Position numbers and translations under genes: made by a program | From: JADCGM01 sp943368345 | GTDB lineage: Bacteria > Pseudomonadota > Alphaproteobacteria > Sphingomonadales > Sphingomonadaceae | Length of the DNA: 64,000 bases | NCBI GenBank assembly: GCA_943368345.1 | Contig: CALRKY020000011.1 | Span: 33,799 to 97,798, forward strand | Direction: 5' to 3' | Shown here: one piece after another, positions 15,079 through 24,872 of the stretch | How the letters are laid out: every line of letters starts with the position of its first letter | Numbering within the stretch: the stretch's first letter is position 1 | The notes under the pieces: model-generated | What the model saw: only the letters and a program-made list of their open reading frames with translations | The model's database searches: none | What the model was told of the DNA's origin: nothing

Positions 15079-16503
15079 TTAGCGTTTGAAATTCTTGTCG
15101 AAACCGGGGGGAAGCTGGGGCATTCCACCGCCCGCACCGCCGAGCATGCCGCCAAGGCCACCCGGCATTTTCCCCATCATCCCCATCATCGCCTTCAGTC
15201 CGCCCATCTTGCGGAGCTTTTTCATGGCGTTGGCCATTTCCAGGTGCATTTTCAGGAGCTTGTTGACCTCCTGCACTGTCGTCCCGGCACCATTGGCGAT
15301 CCGGATCTTGCGTTTTGCGTTGAGCAATTCCGGTCGGGTCCGTTCCTTCGGCGTCATCGACAGGATGACCGCCTCCATCCGCCCGAGCGTCTTGTCATTG
15401 ACGCCGGCCGCCGTCGCCTGGGCCTGCATCTTGCCCATGCCCGGCATCATGCCCATCAGCGCGCCCATGCCGCCCATGCGCTTCATCTGCGCCAGCTGGG
15501 CCCGCAGGTCGTTCATGTCGAACTGACCCTTGGACATTTTGGCGGCGAGTTTTTCTGCCTCGGCCTGATCAATCGATTCGGCGGCGCGTTCGACGAGGCC
15601 GACGACATCGCCCATGCCGAGAATGCGGCCCGCCACTCGGCCCGGATCAAAGGCATCCAGCGCATCAAGCTTTTCGCCGGTCCCGACAAATTTGATCGGC
15701 TTCTGGGTGACCGACCGCATCGACAAGGCGGCACCGCCCCGGGCGTCGCCGTCCATGCGGGTCAGAACGACGCCAGACAGATCGACCTGACCGGCAAAGG
15801 ATTTGGCGACGTTGACGGCGTCCTGTCCGGTCAGGGCATCGACCACGAGTAGGATTTCTGCAGGTGCCGATGCGCTGGCCACGGCCTGCATCTCGGCCAT
15901 CAGCGCGGCATCGACATGCAGGCGGCCCGCCGTGTCGAGCATCAGCACGTCAAAACCCTGCAACCGCGCCGCCTGCATGGCGCGTTTCGCAATCTCCACC
16001 GGTTGCTGCCCGGCGATGATCGGCAATGTCGCAACGCTGACCTGCTCCCCGAGAATGCGGAGCTGTTCCTGGGCGGCCGGGCGATTGACGTCGAGCGACG
16101 CCATCATCACCTTCTTGCGGTCACGCTCGGTCAGCCGTTTGGCGATCTTCGCCGTCGTCGTGGTTTTGCCCGACCCCTGCAAACCGACCATCATCACCAC
16201 GGCCGGCGGCGTGACTTCCAGGTTCAGGCCCTGCGCATCACCGCCGAGCATGTCGACCAGCGCGTCATTGACGATCTTGACGACCTGCTGCCCCGGCGTG
16301 ACCGAGCGGATGACTTCCGCACCAATCGCGCGCTCGGTGGCCTGATCGACGAATTCCTTGACCACCGGCAGCGCGACATCGGCTTCGAGCAGCGCGACCC
16401 GCACCTCGCGCATTGCGGCGCGGACGTCGAGCTCGGTCAGCGCGCCGCGCCCCCGAAGCTTGTCGAACACACCACCAAGGCGCTCGGATAACGTTTCGAA
16501 CAT
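15079..16503 (-). CDS. ffh: Signal recognition particle GTPase Ffh
   Basis: A 474-residue SRP54 homologue that brings ribosomes making membrane proteins to FtsY. The N domain is followed by the G domain with GLQGSGKT (107-114), DVNRPAAQEQL (138-148), DTAGRL (190-195) and TRMDGDARGG (248-257). The methionine-rich M domain ends in a Gly/Met-rich stretch. The ATG at 16503 (MFETLSERLGG) gives the family N-terminus; the longer frame upstream is non-conserved. It leads the ffh-rpsP-rimM-(vapBC)-trmD-rplS cluster. Confidence 0.96.
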   Translation of the reverse strand: MFETLSERLGGVFDKLRGRGALTELDVRAAMREVRVALLEADVALPVVKEFVDQATERAIGAEVIRSVTPGQQVVKIVNDALVDMLGGDAQGLNLEVTPPAVVMMVGLQGSGKTTTTAKIAKRLTERDRKKVMMASLDVNRPAAQEQLRILGEQVSVATLPIIAGQQPVEIAKRAMQAARLQGFDVLMLDTAGRLHVDAALMAEMQAVASASAPAEILLVVDALTGQDAVNVAKSFAGQVDLSGVVLTRMDGDARGGAALSMRSVTQKPIKFVGTGEKLDALDAFDPGRVAGRILGMGDVVGLVERAAESIDQAEAEKLAAKMSKGQFDMNDLRAQLAQMKRMGGMGALMGMMPGMGKMQAQATAAGVNDKTLGRMEAVILSMTPKERTRPELLNAKRKIRIANGAGTTVQEVNKLLKMHLEMANAMKKLRKMGGLKAMMGMMGKMPGGLGGMLGGAGGGMPQLPPGFDKNFKR

Positions 16504-16652
16504 CAGGCCCGTTCTACCTTCAACGCCAAATACGCCGGTGGGCGCACCTGCGCTGACCGGCGAACGTCCGTGGACGTGGATTACACTCACGCTTCTCTGG
16601 GAAAAGCCGGTGGCGGGTAGCGTCACCGGCGCTGCGAGTCAATGACGCGGCG

Positions 16653-18587
16653 CTAAATCTCGACCTGGCTGCCGAGTTCAACGACGCGGTTGGTCGGCAG
16701 TTTGAAAAACTCCATCGCCGATTCCGCGTTGCGCAACATCCAGGCGAACAGCTTCTCCCGCCAGATCGCCATGCCCGGTTTGTCGCTGGCAATCAGAGTC
16801 TGCCGCGCCAGGAAGAAACTCGTGTCCATCATCTTGAACTTTGGACCGCAATTCTCGATCGACTTCAGCACCGCTGGGATGTCGGTTTCCATCATGAAGC
16901 CATAGCGGATGATCATCCGCCAGAATCCGCCACCAAGGTCGATCAGTTCAACCCGGTCCTCGTCATCGACAAAGGGAACCTCGTCGATGACGACGGTGAG
17001 GACGATGATGCGCTGATGCAGGACCTTATTGTGTTTGAGATTGTGCAGCAGGGCGTGCGGCACCCCGTCACCGGTCGATGTCATGAACACCGCCGTCCCG
17101 GCAACCCGGGTGGTCGAGGCCGAGGATTTGATGAAAATCTCGATCGGCATCGCTGCCTCGCGCAGCCGCTGCATCATCAGGGCACGCCCCTTTGACCAGG
17201 TGGTCAGGAAGGTGAAGACAATGACCCCGACCAGCAGCGGGAACCAGCCGCCGTCCGGCACCTTGGTCAGGTTGGCGCTGAAATAGGCAATGTCGATGGC
17301 AAACAGGACGCACAGCAAAATCCCGGCCCCGGTGCGGTTCCACTTCCACAGACTGAACAGCACCACCGCCAGCAGGCAGGTATCGATCAGCATCGCGCCT
17401 GACACCGCAATACCATAGGCCGCCGCCAGGTTTGATGAACTGCGGAAGGTGACCACCAGCAGGATCACCATGACCATCAAAGCCCAGTTGACCACCGGGA
17501 TATAGATTTGTCCGGCAGTCGACGCGCTCGTGTGCTGTATCCGCATCCGGGGCATGAAGCCCAGCTGGATCGCCTGCTGGGTGACCGAGAATGCGCCCGA
17601 AATCACCGCCTGGCTGGCGATGACGGTTGCCATGGTTGCAAGGATAACCAACGGCAGCCGCAGCATTTCCGGTGCCAGGAAAAAGAACGGGTTCTTGATC
17701 GCGACGGCTTGCTCTGCCGGCGCCAGCGCAAGGATCATGGCGCCCTGCCCGAAATAGTTGAGGACGAGGGCCGGTAGCACAAAGAACAACCAGGCAGCAC
17801 TGATCGGCCGTCGCCCGAAATGTCCCATGTCGGCGTACAGCGCCTCGGCACCGGTCACCGCCAGAACCACCGAACCGAGCGCCAGAAACGCAACCAGCGG
17901 GTCGAGTGCAAAAAATTGCACCGCATAAAGCGGGTTCAGGGCGGCAAAGATTTCCGGATGGGCCACAATATTCACGATGCCGAGCACGGCAAGAACCGTA
18001 AAATAGGTCAGCATGACCGGTCCGAACATCGCACCAACCAGCGCGGTCCCGCGCGACTGGATCATGAACAGGCCGATGAGGATAACGACAGCAATCGGCA
18101 CGACCAGCGGCGCGAAGGCCGGTTGGACAACCGTCAATCCCTCGACCGCCGACAAAACCGACATTGCCGGGGTGATCATCGAGTCGCCGTAGAACAGCGC
18201 CGTTGCAAACACCCCGAGCATCACGATTCCGGCCGTCCATTTCGTGCCGGTCCCGGAGCGGGAGATCAGGGCCAGCAGCGCCAGGCTGCCGCCCTCTCCC
18301 CGGTTGTCGGCCCGCATGATGATGCCGACATATTTGACCGTGACCACGATCATCATTGACCAGAAAATCAGCGACAGCACGCCGTAGACGTGGGGCGCAT
18401 CCACCGGCATCGGGTGATGTCCGGCAAAGGTTTCACGGAACGCATACAGCGGCGAGGTTCCAATATCCCCGAACACAATTCCGATCGCGCCAACCGCCAG
18501 CTTGGCAAAACCACCAGTCGGGGGATGTCCGACAGCCTTCTCCCGCGCGCTTGGCACGGTGGCAGTTTCGGTGGCGGGAGTGTTCAT
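16653..18587 (-). CDS. kup: Kup family low-affinity potassium transporter
   Basis: A 644-residue inner-membrane K+/H+ symporter. GDIGTSPLYAFRETF (residues 40-54) is the family signature in the first membrane helix. About twelve hydrophobic segments follow, then a cytoplasmic C-terminal domain of ~180 residues ending ETDIPAVLKSIENCG and LPTNRVVELGSQVEI. I chose the ATG at 18587, giving a ~28-residue hydrophilic N-terminus. It is transcribed divergently from ald across a 164-bp gap. Kup proteins also take up caesium and rubidium. Confidence 0.93.
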   Translation of the reverse strand: MNTPATETATVPSAREKAVGHPPTGGFAKLAVGAIGIVFGDIGTSPLYAFRETFAGHHPMPVDAPHVYGVLSLIFWSMMIVVTVKYVGIIMRADNRGEGGSLALLALISRSGTGTKWTAGIVMLGVFATALFYGDSMITPAMSVLSAVEGLTVVQPAFAPLVVPIAVVILIGLFMIQSRGTALVGAMFGPVMLTYFTVLAVLGIVNIVAHPEIFAALNPLYAVQFFALDPLVAFLALGSVVLAVTGAEALYADMGHFGRRPISAAWLFFVLPALVLNYFGQGAMILALAPAEQAVAIKNPFFFLAPEMLRLPLVILATMATVIASQAVISGAFSVTQQAIQLGFMPRMRIQHTSASTAGQIYIPVVNWALMVMVILLVVTFRSSSNLAAAYGIAVSGAMLIDTCLLAVVLFSLWKWNRTGAGILLCVLFAIDIAYFSANLTKVPDGGWFPLLVGVIVFTFLTTWSKGRALMMQRLREAAMPIEIFIKSSASTTRVAGTAVFMTSTGDGVPHALLHNLKHNKVLHQRIIVLTVVIDEVPFVDDEDRVELIDLGGGFWRMIIRYGFMMETDIPAVLKSIENCGPKFKMMDTSFFLARQTLIASDKPGMAIWREKLFAWMLRNAESAMEFFKLPTNRVVELGSQVEI

Positions 18588-18751
18588 ATGTTGGGAGCGC
18601 TCGTCAGACCAAGGCGGAAACAGTCGGATTCCAAAAGGCGTCGCGTCAGCGGCGGGCGGCGTTAGCATAGCCACAGTTGCTCCGCAACAGCGGGACAAGC
18701 CAGACTTGGCTCGCTATAAGGACCCATCAACTTTGAGTCCGGAGTTCTTCT

Positions 18752-19849
18752 ATGCGCGTTGGCATCCCCAAAGAGATCAAGGTTCATGAGTATCGTGTTG
18801 GACTCACACCGCCGGCGGTCGCCGAACTGACCGCGCAAGGCCACGAGGTGATTGTGGAAACCGGTGCCGGACTCGGGATCGACTTTGAGGACTCGGACTA
18901 TGTCGAGGCGGGTGCGCGCATTGTCGCCGCGCCGCAGGATGTTTTCGGTGCCGCCGACATGATCGTGAAGGTCAAGGAACCGCAGCTGCACGAATGCGCC
19001 TGGCTGCGGGCGCATCATACCTTGTTCACCTATCTGCATCTGGCGGCGGACAAGCCGCAGGCCGAAGCGCTGATGAAATCAGGGGCCACCTGCATTGCCT
19101 ATGAAACGGTGACCGATTCGCGCGGTGGCCTGCCGCTGCTGCGCCCGATGTCCGAAGTTGCCGGCCGGATGTCGGTGCAGGTCGGAGCGCATTATCTGGA
19201 AAAGGAACAGGGCGGACGCGGCATATTGCTCGGCGGCGTTCCGGGCGTGGCCCCAGGCCGGGTTGCAATCTTGGGTGGCGGTGTTTCAGGCATCAACGCG
19301 GCGCAGATGGCCGTCGGCCTCCGGGCGGATGTGACCATCTATGACATTTCAACCGCTCGGCTGGCTGAAATTGACCAGATGTTCGAAGGCCGGGTCAAAA
19401 CCGCCTTTTCGTCAAAGGCCGCCATCGAGGCAGCCATAGCGCGGGCGCATCTGGTGATCGGCGCTGTCCTGATTCCCGGTGCTGCGGCCCCAAAACTGGT
19501 CACCCGCGACATGCTGAAATTGATGAAGCGCGGCACCGTTCTGGTCGATATCGCCATTGATCAGGGCGGCTGTTTTGAAACCAGCCACGCAACGACCCAT
19601 CAGGATCCGGTCTATGTCGTTGACGGCATCATCCATTATTGTGTGGCGAACATGCCGGGGGCGGTGGCGCGCACATCGACCTTTGCGCTGAACAATGCGA
19701 CGCTACCATTCGCGCTGCGGCTGGCCAATCTCGGTGCGGATGCGGCGATGAGCGCTGATCCGCATCTTGCCATGGGCCTCAACGTCGCCGCCGGAGCCAT
19801 CCGCCACCGGGCGGTCGCCGAAGCGCTGGATTTACCGTTTGCGGGCTGA
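18752..19849 (+). CDS. ald: Alanine dehydrogenase
   Basis: A 365-residue NAD-dependent enzyme interconverting L-alanine and pyruvate plus ammonia. The N-terminus MRVGIPKEIKVHEYRVGLTP is diagnostic. Catalytic-site segments include KVKEPQ and TYLHLAADK (the His of the latter matches the catalytic histidine), and the dinucleotide fold reads GGGVSGINAAQMA. GGAG lies eight bases before the ATG. A TATAAG -10-like hexamer is visible about 35 bp upstream. It stands alone between kup and an MFS carrier. Confidence 0.95.
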   Translation: MRVGIPKEIKVHEYRVGLTPPAVAELTAQGHEVIVETGAGLGIDFEDSDYVEAGARIVAAPQDVFGAADMIVKVKEPQLHECAWLRAHHTLFTYLHLAADKPQAEALMKSGATCIAYETVTDSRGGLPLLRPMSEVAGRMSVQVGAHYLEKEQGGRGILLGGVPGVAPGRVAILGGGVSGINAAQMAVGLRADVTIYDISTARLAEIDQMFEGRVKTAFSSKAAIEAAIARAHLVIGAVLIPGAAAPKLVTRDMLKLMKRGTVLVDIAIDQGGCFETSHATTHQDPVYVVDGIIHYCVANMPGAVARTSTFALNNATLPFALRLANLGADAAMSADPHLAMGLNVAAGAIRHRAVAEALDLPFAG

Positions 19850-19903
19850 CATTAACCAAGGCGAGAGGTTGCCCGGGGCGGCGGGCTCCGCCATCAGGGG
19901 GCT

Positions 19904-21229
19904 ATGACCGCCAAGCTGCCCAGCCGGGACTTTTCGCTCGTCTTCATGGTGCTGCTGGTGACGGCGGCCGGGAATACCGCGTTGCAATCGGTCCTGCCCG
20001 CCGCCGGACGCGAGATCGGCATTCCCGACATGCTGATTGCGATCATCTTCAGCTTTTCAGCAGCGCTTTGGACAGTGTCCGCCCCCTTCTGGGCGCGGCA
20101 GTCGGACTTGCGGGGGCGCAAGACCTTGATGCTGGTCGGGGTCGGCGGCTTTGGGGTTTCGATGCTGCTGTGTGCGCTGGTCATCCGTGCCGGGCTCGAC
20201 AATTTGATCCCCGCCGTCGCGGTATTCGCGCTGTTTGCCAGCGCCCGCATGATTTTTGGGCTGTTCGGCTCAGCCTCCAACCCGGCAGCGCAGGCCTATG
20301 TTGCCAGCCACACCAGCGAGGAGGAGCGCACCAACGGCGTCGCCACCCTGTCCTCGGCCTTCGGGCTTGGCACCATTCTCGGCCCCGCCGTCGCCCCGTT
20401 CTTCGTGCTGCCGTTCATCGGGCTGTCGGGGCCGATGTTCGCCTTTTCGTTCATCGCCCTCGCGGTGGCTGTCGCGGTGGCGCGGTTCCTGCCCGATGAC
20501 AATCCGGCACGGCGCGCCGGTGGCGGTGCCGCCGCCTCTGAACCGACCGTCGGCGGTGCGCCGACCGGGGCGAGCGCCATCGCCGCCGGTGCAGTGGCGC
20601 GCAGCGGGCGCAAGCCGCGCCTGTCCTGGCGCGACCCCCGCATCAAGCCGTTCATGATCTACGGTTTTGTATCCGGCAGCATTCAGGCTGCGACCGGACA
20701 GGCGCTGGGGTTTTTGATCATCGACCATTTCGGCGGGCAGGCGTCCAGCGCGCAGCGGTTCATCGGCATCGCGCTGATGGCCGGGGCAGCTGCGACCCTG
20801 CTGGCGCAATGGGGGTTGATCCGCATCCTGCACATGACGCCAAAGTCGCTGATGCGCTGGGGCACCGCGCTCGCCAGCATCGGGACGCTCGGCATCGCTG
20901 TCGCGCCTGACTATTATGGCATAGTCGTCGCTTACGCGCTCACCAGCCTTGGCTACGGTTTTGCCCGACCGGGGTTCACCGCCGGGGCATCTCTGGCTGT
21001 GGAGGATGAGGAGCAAGGCTCCGTCGCCGGAGCGATCACCGCGATCAACGGCAGCTGTTTCGTGCTGTCCCCAGCCATCGGCATCGGCTTGTACGAACTG
21101 TCGCGGCCCTCCCCCTATCTCGCTGGCGGCATCGCACTCGCCGTCCTGCTCGCCTACACATGGCAGAACCGCCAACTCCGCACCGCCACACCGCACGTCC
21201 ATCCGCGTGATGAGGTGGACGTGTCCTAA
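19904..21229 (+). CDS. MFS transporter (drug/metabolite exporter type)
   Basis: A 441-residue twelve-helix carrier. The first cytoplasmic loop has the MFS motif WARQSDLRGRKTLM and the fifth helix segment LGTILGPAVAPFF resembles the exporter-type motif C. A long Ala/Gly-rich central loop (about residues 205-245) separates the two halves. It starts 54 bp after ald with GGGGG upstream. Relatives of this general kind (TetA/YajR-like) are exporters; no substrate can be assigned. Confidence 0.82.
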   Translation: MTAKLPSRDFSLVFMVLLVTAAGNTALQSVLPAAGREIGIPDMLIAIIFSFSAALWTVSAPFWARQSDLRGRKTLMLVGVGGFGVSMLLCALVIRAGLDNLIPAVAVFALFASARMIFGLFGSASNPAAQAYVASHTSEEERTNGVATLSSAFGLGTILGPAVAPFFVLPFIGLSGPMFAFSFIALAVAVAVARFLPDDNPARRAGGGAAASEPTVGGAPTGASAIAAGAVARSGRKPRLSWRDPRIKPFMIYGFVSGSIQAATGQALGFLIIDHFGGQASSAQRFIGIALMAGAAATLLAQWGLIRILHMTPKSLMRWGTALASIGTLGIAVAPDYYGIVVAYALTSLGYGFARPGFTAGASLAVEDEEQGSVAGAITAINGSCFVLSPAIGIGLYELSRPSPYLAGGIALAVLLAYTWQNRQLRTATPHVHPRDEVDVS

Positions 21230-21299
21230 TTCCGACAGGCTTCCCTTCGCCGCGCCAATCCGCTTCTATGCGCACAACGAATGACGCCTTGGGGAGTAG

Positions 21300-23042
21300 A
21301 TGATGACCAATGCCGCTGCCGCGCCGAATTGGCCGGCGATGTCGATTGCGCAAGCCCATGCCCTGCTGACGGCACCGGGGGCTCCGTTCGAGATGGAGGA
21401 GGTGGTCATCCGTGGGGTTCCGACCCGGACATGGAAGAACGCCCCCCCGACGCTCCGCGATGTATTTCTCGCCGGGCGGGCGCATGGCAGCCGCATCTTC
21501 ATCGTGCACGAGGATGAGCGCGTCAGTTTCGAGGCGTTTTCGCGGGCCACCCTGGCCTTTGCGGCCCGGTTGGCCACGGACGGGGTCAAGAAGGGTGACC
21601 GGGTGGCGGTCGTCATGCGCAACCTGCCGGAATGGCCGGTGGCCTTTTTTGCGGCGCAGTTGCTCGGCGCGATTGTCACACCACTCAACGCCTGGTGGAC
21701 CGGGGAGGAGCTGGAATATGGCCTGACCGATTCGAGCGCCAAGATACTCTGTGTCGATGCCGAACGCCTCGCCAGGTTGGAAGCGCATCTTGGCAATTGT
21801 CCGGCATTGGCCCGGATCTACGTCACTCGCGCCACCGATGACATTGCGCATCCGCTGATCACCCGGCTCGATTCGGTCATCGGAACCCCGAATAGCTGGG
21901 CCGACCTGCCGGAGGGGACGGTCCCCGTCGTTGATTTGCTGCCTGAGGACGAAGCCACAATCTTCTACACCTCGGGTACCACGGGCCGACCCAAGGGCGC
22001 GCTCGGCACGCACCGCAACATCGTGTCGAACATCATGGCGTCGGCAATTTCCTCGGCAAGGTCTTATCTGCGGCGCGGGGAAATGCCGCCTGCACCCGAC
22101 CCGACCGGCCCGCAGAAGGCGACCCTGCTGTCGGTGCCGTTCTTCCATGCCACCGGCTGTCACGCGGTGCTGTCGCCATCGCTGTTCGCGGGTGCAAAAC
22201 TGGTGCTGATGCGCAAGTTTGAGGCCGAACCGGCGATGGCGCTGATCGAGCGGGAGAAGATCACCGGGGCCGGCGGCGTTCCAACCATTGCCTGGCAGTT
22301 GCTCGAGCATCCCAACCGCCACAAATATGACCTGTCGAGTCTGGAGGCAGTGTCCTATGGCGGCGCGCCGTCGGCGTCCGAACTGGTCCGCAAGATCAAG
22401 GAAGTCTGGCCGAACGCCATGCCCGGCAACGGCTGGGGCATGACCGAGACCAGCGCCACCTTCACCCATCATATGGCGGAGGATTATCTCGCCCGCCCGA
22501 CCAGCTGTGGACCAGCCGTCCCGGTTTGCGACCTGAAAGTCGTCGATGTGGCAACCGGCGCCGACCTGCCGCAGGGGGAAACCGGTGAGCTGTGGGGCAA
22601 GGGGCCGAATGTCGTCGTCGGCTATTGGAACAAGCCGGAGGCCACCGCATCGGCCTTCACCGATGGCTGGGTCCATACCGGCGATCTGGCGCGCATCGAC
22701 GAGGAGGGGTTTTGCTTCATCATCGACCGGGCCAAGGATATGCTGATCCGCGGCGGCGAGAACATCTATTGCATTGAGGTGGAGAACTGCCTGTACGACC
22801 ACCCAGCGGTGATGGACGCGGCACTTGTCGGCATCCCGCACAGGACGCTTGGCGAGGAACCGGGCGCCGTCGTCACCCTGAAGCCCGAAACCGATGCGAC
22901 CGAACAAGAACTCCGCGCCCATGTCGCGGCGCATCTGGCGTCGTTCAAGGTACCGGTGAAGGTGATCATCCAGCGCGAGACCCTGCCGCGAAACGCCAAT
23001 GGCAAGATCGTCAAGAGCGAGTTGAAGAAGCTGTTTGTTTGA
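21300..23042 (+). CDS. Acyl-CoA synthetase (AMP-forming)
   Basis: A 580-residue ANL-superfamily ligase that adenylates a carboxylic acid and transfers it to CoA. The P-loop is FYTSGTTGRPKGALGTH, the A5 motif GWGMTETSATF, the A7/A8 hinge GWVHTGDLARIDEEGF with IDRAKDMLIRGGENIY, and the A10 catalytic lysine is in LPRNANGKIVK. The length suits medium- or long-chain fatty or aryl acids. It begins with two successive ATGs; GGGGAG lies just upstream. It is convergent with the flavin monooxygenase, separated by a hairpin. Confidence 0.9.
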   Translation: MMTNAAAAPNWPAMSIAQAHALLTAPGAPFEMEEVVIRGVPTRTWKNAPPTLRDVFLAGRAHGSRIFIVHEDERVSFEAFSRATLAFAARLATDGVKKGDRVAVVMRNLPEWPVAFFAAQLLGAIVTPLNAWWTGEELEYGLTDSSAKILCVDAERLARLEAHLGNCPALARIYVTRATDDIAHPLITRLDSVIGTPNSWADLPEGTVPVVDLLPEDEATIFYTSGTTGRPKGALGTHRNIVSNIMASAISSARSYLRRGEMPPAPDPTGPQKATLLSVPFFHATGCHAVLSPSLFAGAKLVLMRKFEAEPAMALIEREKITGAGGVPTIAWQLLEHPNRHKYDLSSLEAVSYGGAPSASELVRKIKEVWPNAMPGNGWGMTETSATFTHHMAEDYLARPTSCGPAVPVCDLKVVDVATGADLPQGETGELWGKGPNVVVGYWNKPEATASAFTDGWVHTGDLARIDEEGFCFIIDRAKDMLIRGGENIYCIEVENCLYDHPAVMDAALVGIPHRTLGEEPGAVVTLKPETDATEQELRAHVAAHLASFKVPVKVIIQRETLPRNANGKIVKSELKKLFV

Positions 23043-23046
23043 CAAC

Positions 23047-23071
23047 CTCCCCGCCCTTGCAGGGCGGGGAG
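23047..23071. terminator. Bidirectional hairpin between convergent genes
   Basis: CTCCCCGCCC pairs perfectly with GGGCGGGGAG around the loop TTGCA. The 10-bp GC stem begins 5 bp past the ligase stop and ends 5 bp before the monooxygenase stop. There is no T-run on either side, so it may be a barrier to read-through rather than a textbook Rho-independent terminator. Confidence 0.6.
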
Positions 23072-23075
23072 ATGG

Positions 23076-24374
23076 CTACTTCACCCGCTTCGCGCCCGCC
23101 GCCAGTTCGCGCTGTACGTCGCGGGCGTAGACGTCAAAATCGACCTGCATGCGGTGGCGGGGCGAGTCGTAATAATGGCCCTGATGCAGCGCTTCATCGG
23201 CAGTGATGGTCCGGGCCATCACCTCGGGCGGTGGCAGCGCATAGGTGCCAGTGAGCCATGCCGCCAGCAGCTTCGACTGCTGTTCGGCAAAATTCACCAG
23301 CGTTGGCAGTGACTGGGCCAAGCCCATGAACCACAGATTGGGAATCTCCGGGCGCACCATGCGTTTGTAGAGCGCGATATGGTTGTCCTTCACCGGCGCC
23401 AGTTCACCTGACAGGAAGGGAAAGTGGGTGCGGTACCCGGTCGCGTAGACGATGACGTCTACAGGTTCCTCGCTGCCATCGGTGAACGCCACCCGATCGC
23501 CGCGAAATTCGGCGATATTGGGTTTGACGGTGATGTCCCCCGATCCGCAGCGCATCAGAAACTCGCCTGAGACCGTCGGATGCGCCTCCAGCGGTTGGTG
23601 GTCCGGCGTTGGCAGGCCATAATCCTCCATGCGTCCAACGGCGCGGATGACAGCCCCGCGCGCCAGCCGCCGTTTCAGCCAGCCCGGCAGCCAGGGCGGC
23701 AGCGCCACCTTGTCGGAAGGCTGGCCCTTAAAATATTTGGGCAGCACCCAGACACCGCGCCGCGCCGCCACGAATAGTTTTGCCGCAATCGGACGTTGCC
23801 CAAGCTCCGACGCCACATCGACGGCACTGTTGCCGAGACCGACGACGACGACGCGTTTTCCAACCATATCGATCGGGTCAAATGGCGTGCGGTAGTCATG
23901 CGCATGGAGCTGAGCCCCATTGAATTGGCCCGGATAGTCGGGAGTATTCGGCGACCAGTGATGGCCGTTGGCGACGACCAGCGTGTCGTAGCGCTTGGTC
24001 TCTCCGGTCGACAGGGTCACGTCCCAGGTCCCGCCCCCCCGACGCACGCACTGCTCAACACCGGTGTTGAACCGGATGCGTTCCCGCAGCCCGAAATGGT
24101 CGACATAGGCGTTGAAATAGCCGTCGATCAGCGAATGGTGGGGAAAGTCCGGCCAGCCGTCCGGCACCGGATAATCCTCGAACGCCAGCCGCCATTTCGA
24201 GGTGTCGATGTGCAGCGACTGATAGCAGGCGCTCATGCCGTTCGGGTTGCGATAGGCCCAGTTGCCGCCAACCCGGTCGGATTTCTCGTAAATGTCGAAC
24301 GGCAGGCCGTGATCCTGAAGGCGCTTCGCCGTGGTGAAGCCTGAACAGCCGGCGCCAATGATGCATGTGGTCAT
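23076..24374 (-). CDS. Flavin-containing monooxygenase (FMO-like)
   Basis: A 432-residue class B flavoprotein monooxygenase. The FAD fingerprint GAGCSG (7-12), the FMO identifying motif FNGAQLHAHDY (151-161) and the NADPH fingerprint GLGNSA (179-184) are all present, and VIYATGYRTHFPFL matches the ATG-containing motif. These enzymes oxygenate soft nucleophiles (amines, sulfides) or perform Baeyer-Villiger reactions. It follows marR by 48 bp on the same strand, so it may belong to the nitroreductase-marR transcript. Confidence 0.88.
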   Translation of the reverse strand: MTTCIIGAGCSGFTTAKRLQDHGLPFDIYEKSDRVGGNWAYRNPNGMSACYQSLHIDTSKWRLAFEDYPVPDGWPDFPHHSLIDGYFNAYVDHFGLRERIRFNTGVEQCVRRGGGTWDVTLSTGETKRYDTLVVANGHHWSPNTPDYPGQFNGAQLHAHDYRTPFDPIDMVGKRVVVVGLGNSAVDVASELGQRPIAAKLFVAARRGVWVLPKYFKGQPSDKVALPPWLPGWLKRRLARGAVIRAVGRMEDYGLPTPDHQPLEAHPTVSGEFLMRCGSGDITVKPNIAEFRGDRVAFTDGSEEPVDVIVYATGYRTHFPFLSGELAPVKDNHIALYKRMVRPEIPNLWFMGLAQSLPTLVNFAEQQSKLLAAWLTGTYALPPPEVMARTITADEALHQGHYYDSPRHRMQVDFDVYARDVQRELAAGAKRVK

Positions 24375-24422
24375 TCGCGCAGGCTGGCGCTGCCGTCGTT
24401 GCGGGTCAAGCAGGTGAAATGA

Positions 24423-24872
24423 TCAGCGGTCCGGCGCGTCGTCGAGCGCCATCCGCAGTTTGCGCAGCAACGGATAGGCAGCCTCGATGTCGGTGGTCGG
24501 CACATCGGCAAACACCTCCCCCATCGACGGGGTCAGATCGGCGAGCGCCGCGTCCCGGGCCGCGAGACCCGCCGCCGTTGGCCGCACGATCTTGCCGCGA
24601 CCATCGGCGGGGTCCGGGGTCAGGGCGACAAAGCCCAGCGCCTCCAGCCGCTGCAGGGTGTTGGTGAGCGCCCCCTTTGACAGCTGGAAGGCCCGGGCAA
24701 GCTTGGTCGGCGTCGATTCGGCCAGATTCTGCCGCGCGAAATGATGCAGCACGGTAAACTGCGCCTCATTGAGGCCACCGGGCCGGGTCCGTTCAAACCG
24801 GGCACTGAGCAGTTGTGAGGCAATGCCAACCTCGGTCAGCGTCGCCAGCAGCATGAAATCGCGGGGCGTCAT
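24423..24872 (-). CDS. MarR family transcriptional regulator
   Basis: A 149-residue winged-helix repressor of the MarR group. The recognition region reads LARAFQLSKGALTNTLQRLEALGF, followed by the wing ADGRGKIVRPTAAG. The gene overlaps the nitroreductase stop by 4 bp (ATGA), so the two are co-translated. A TAAAC-N8-GTTTA inverted repeat before the nitroreductase gene is its probable operator, which would make the operon self-regulated. MarR proteins are generally released by phenolic or oxidising ligands. Confidence 0.88.
   Translation of the reverse strand: MTPRDFMLLATLTEVGIASQLLSARFERTRPGGLNEAQFTVLHHFARQNLAESTPTKLARAFQLSKGALTNTLQRLEALGFVALTPDPADGRGKIVRPTAAGLAARDAALADLTPSMGEVFADVPTTDIEAAYPLLRKLRMALDDAPDR

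Noticed and set aside
21045..23045. 666-codon minus-strand frame
   Set aside because: Complement of the acyl-CoA ligase, whose motifs are complete; high GC makes long antisense frames common.
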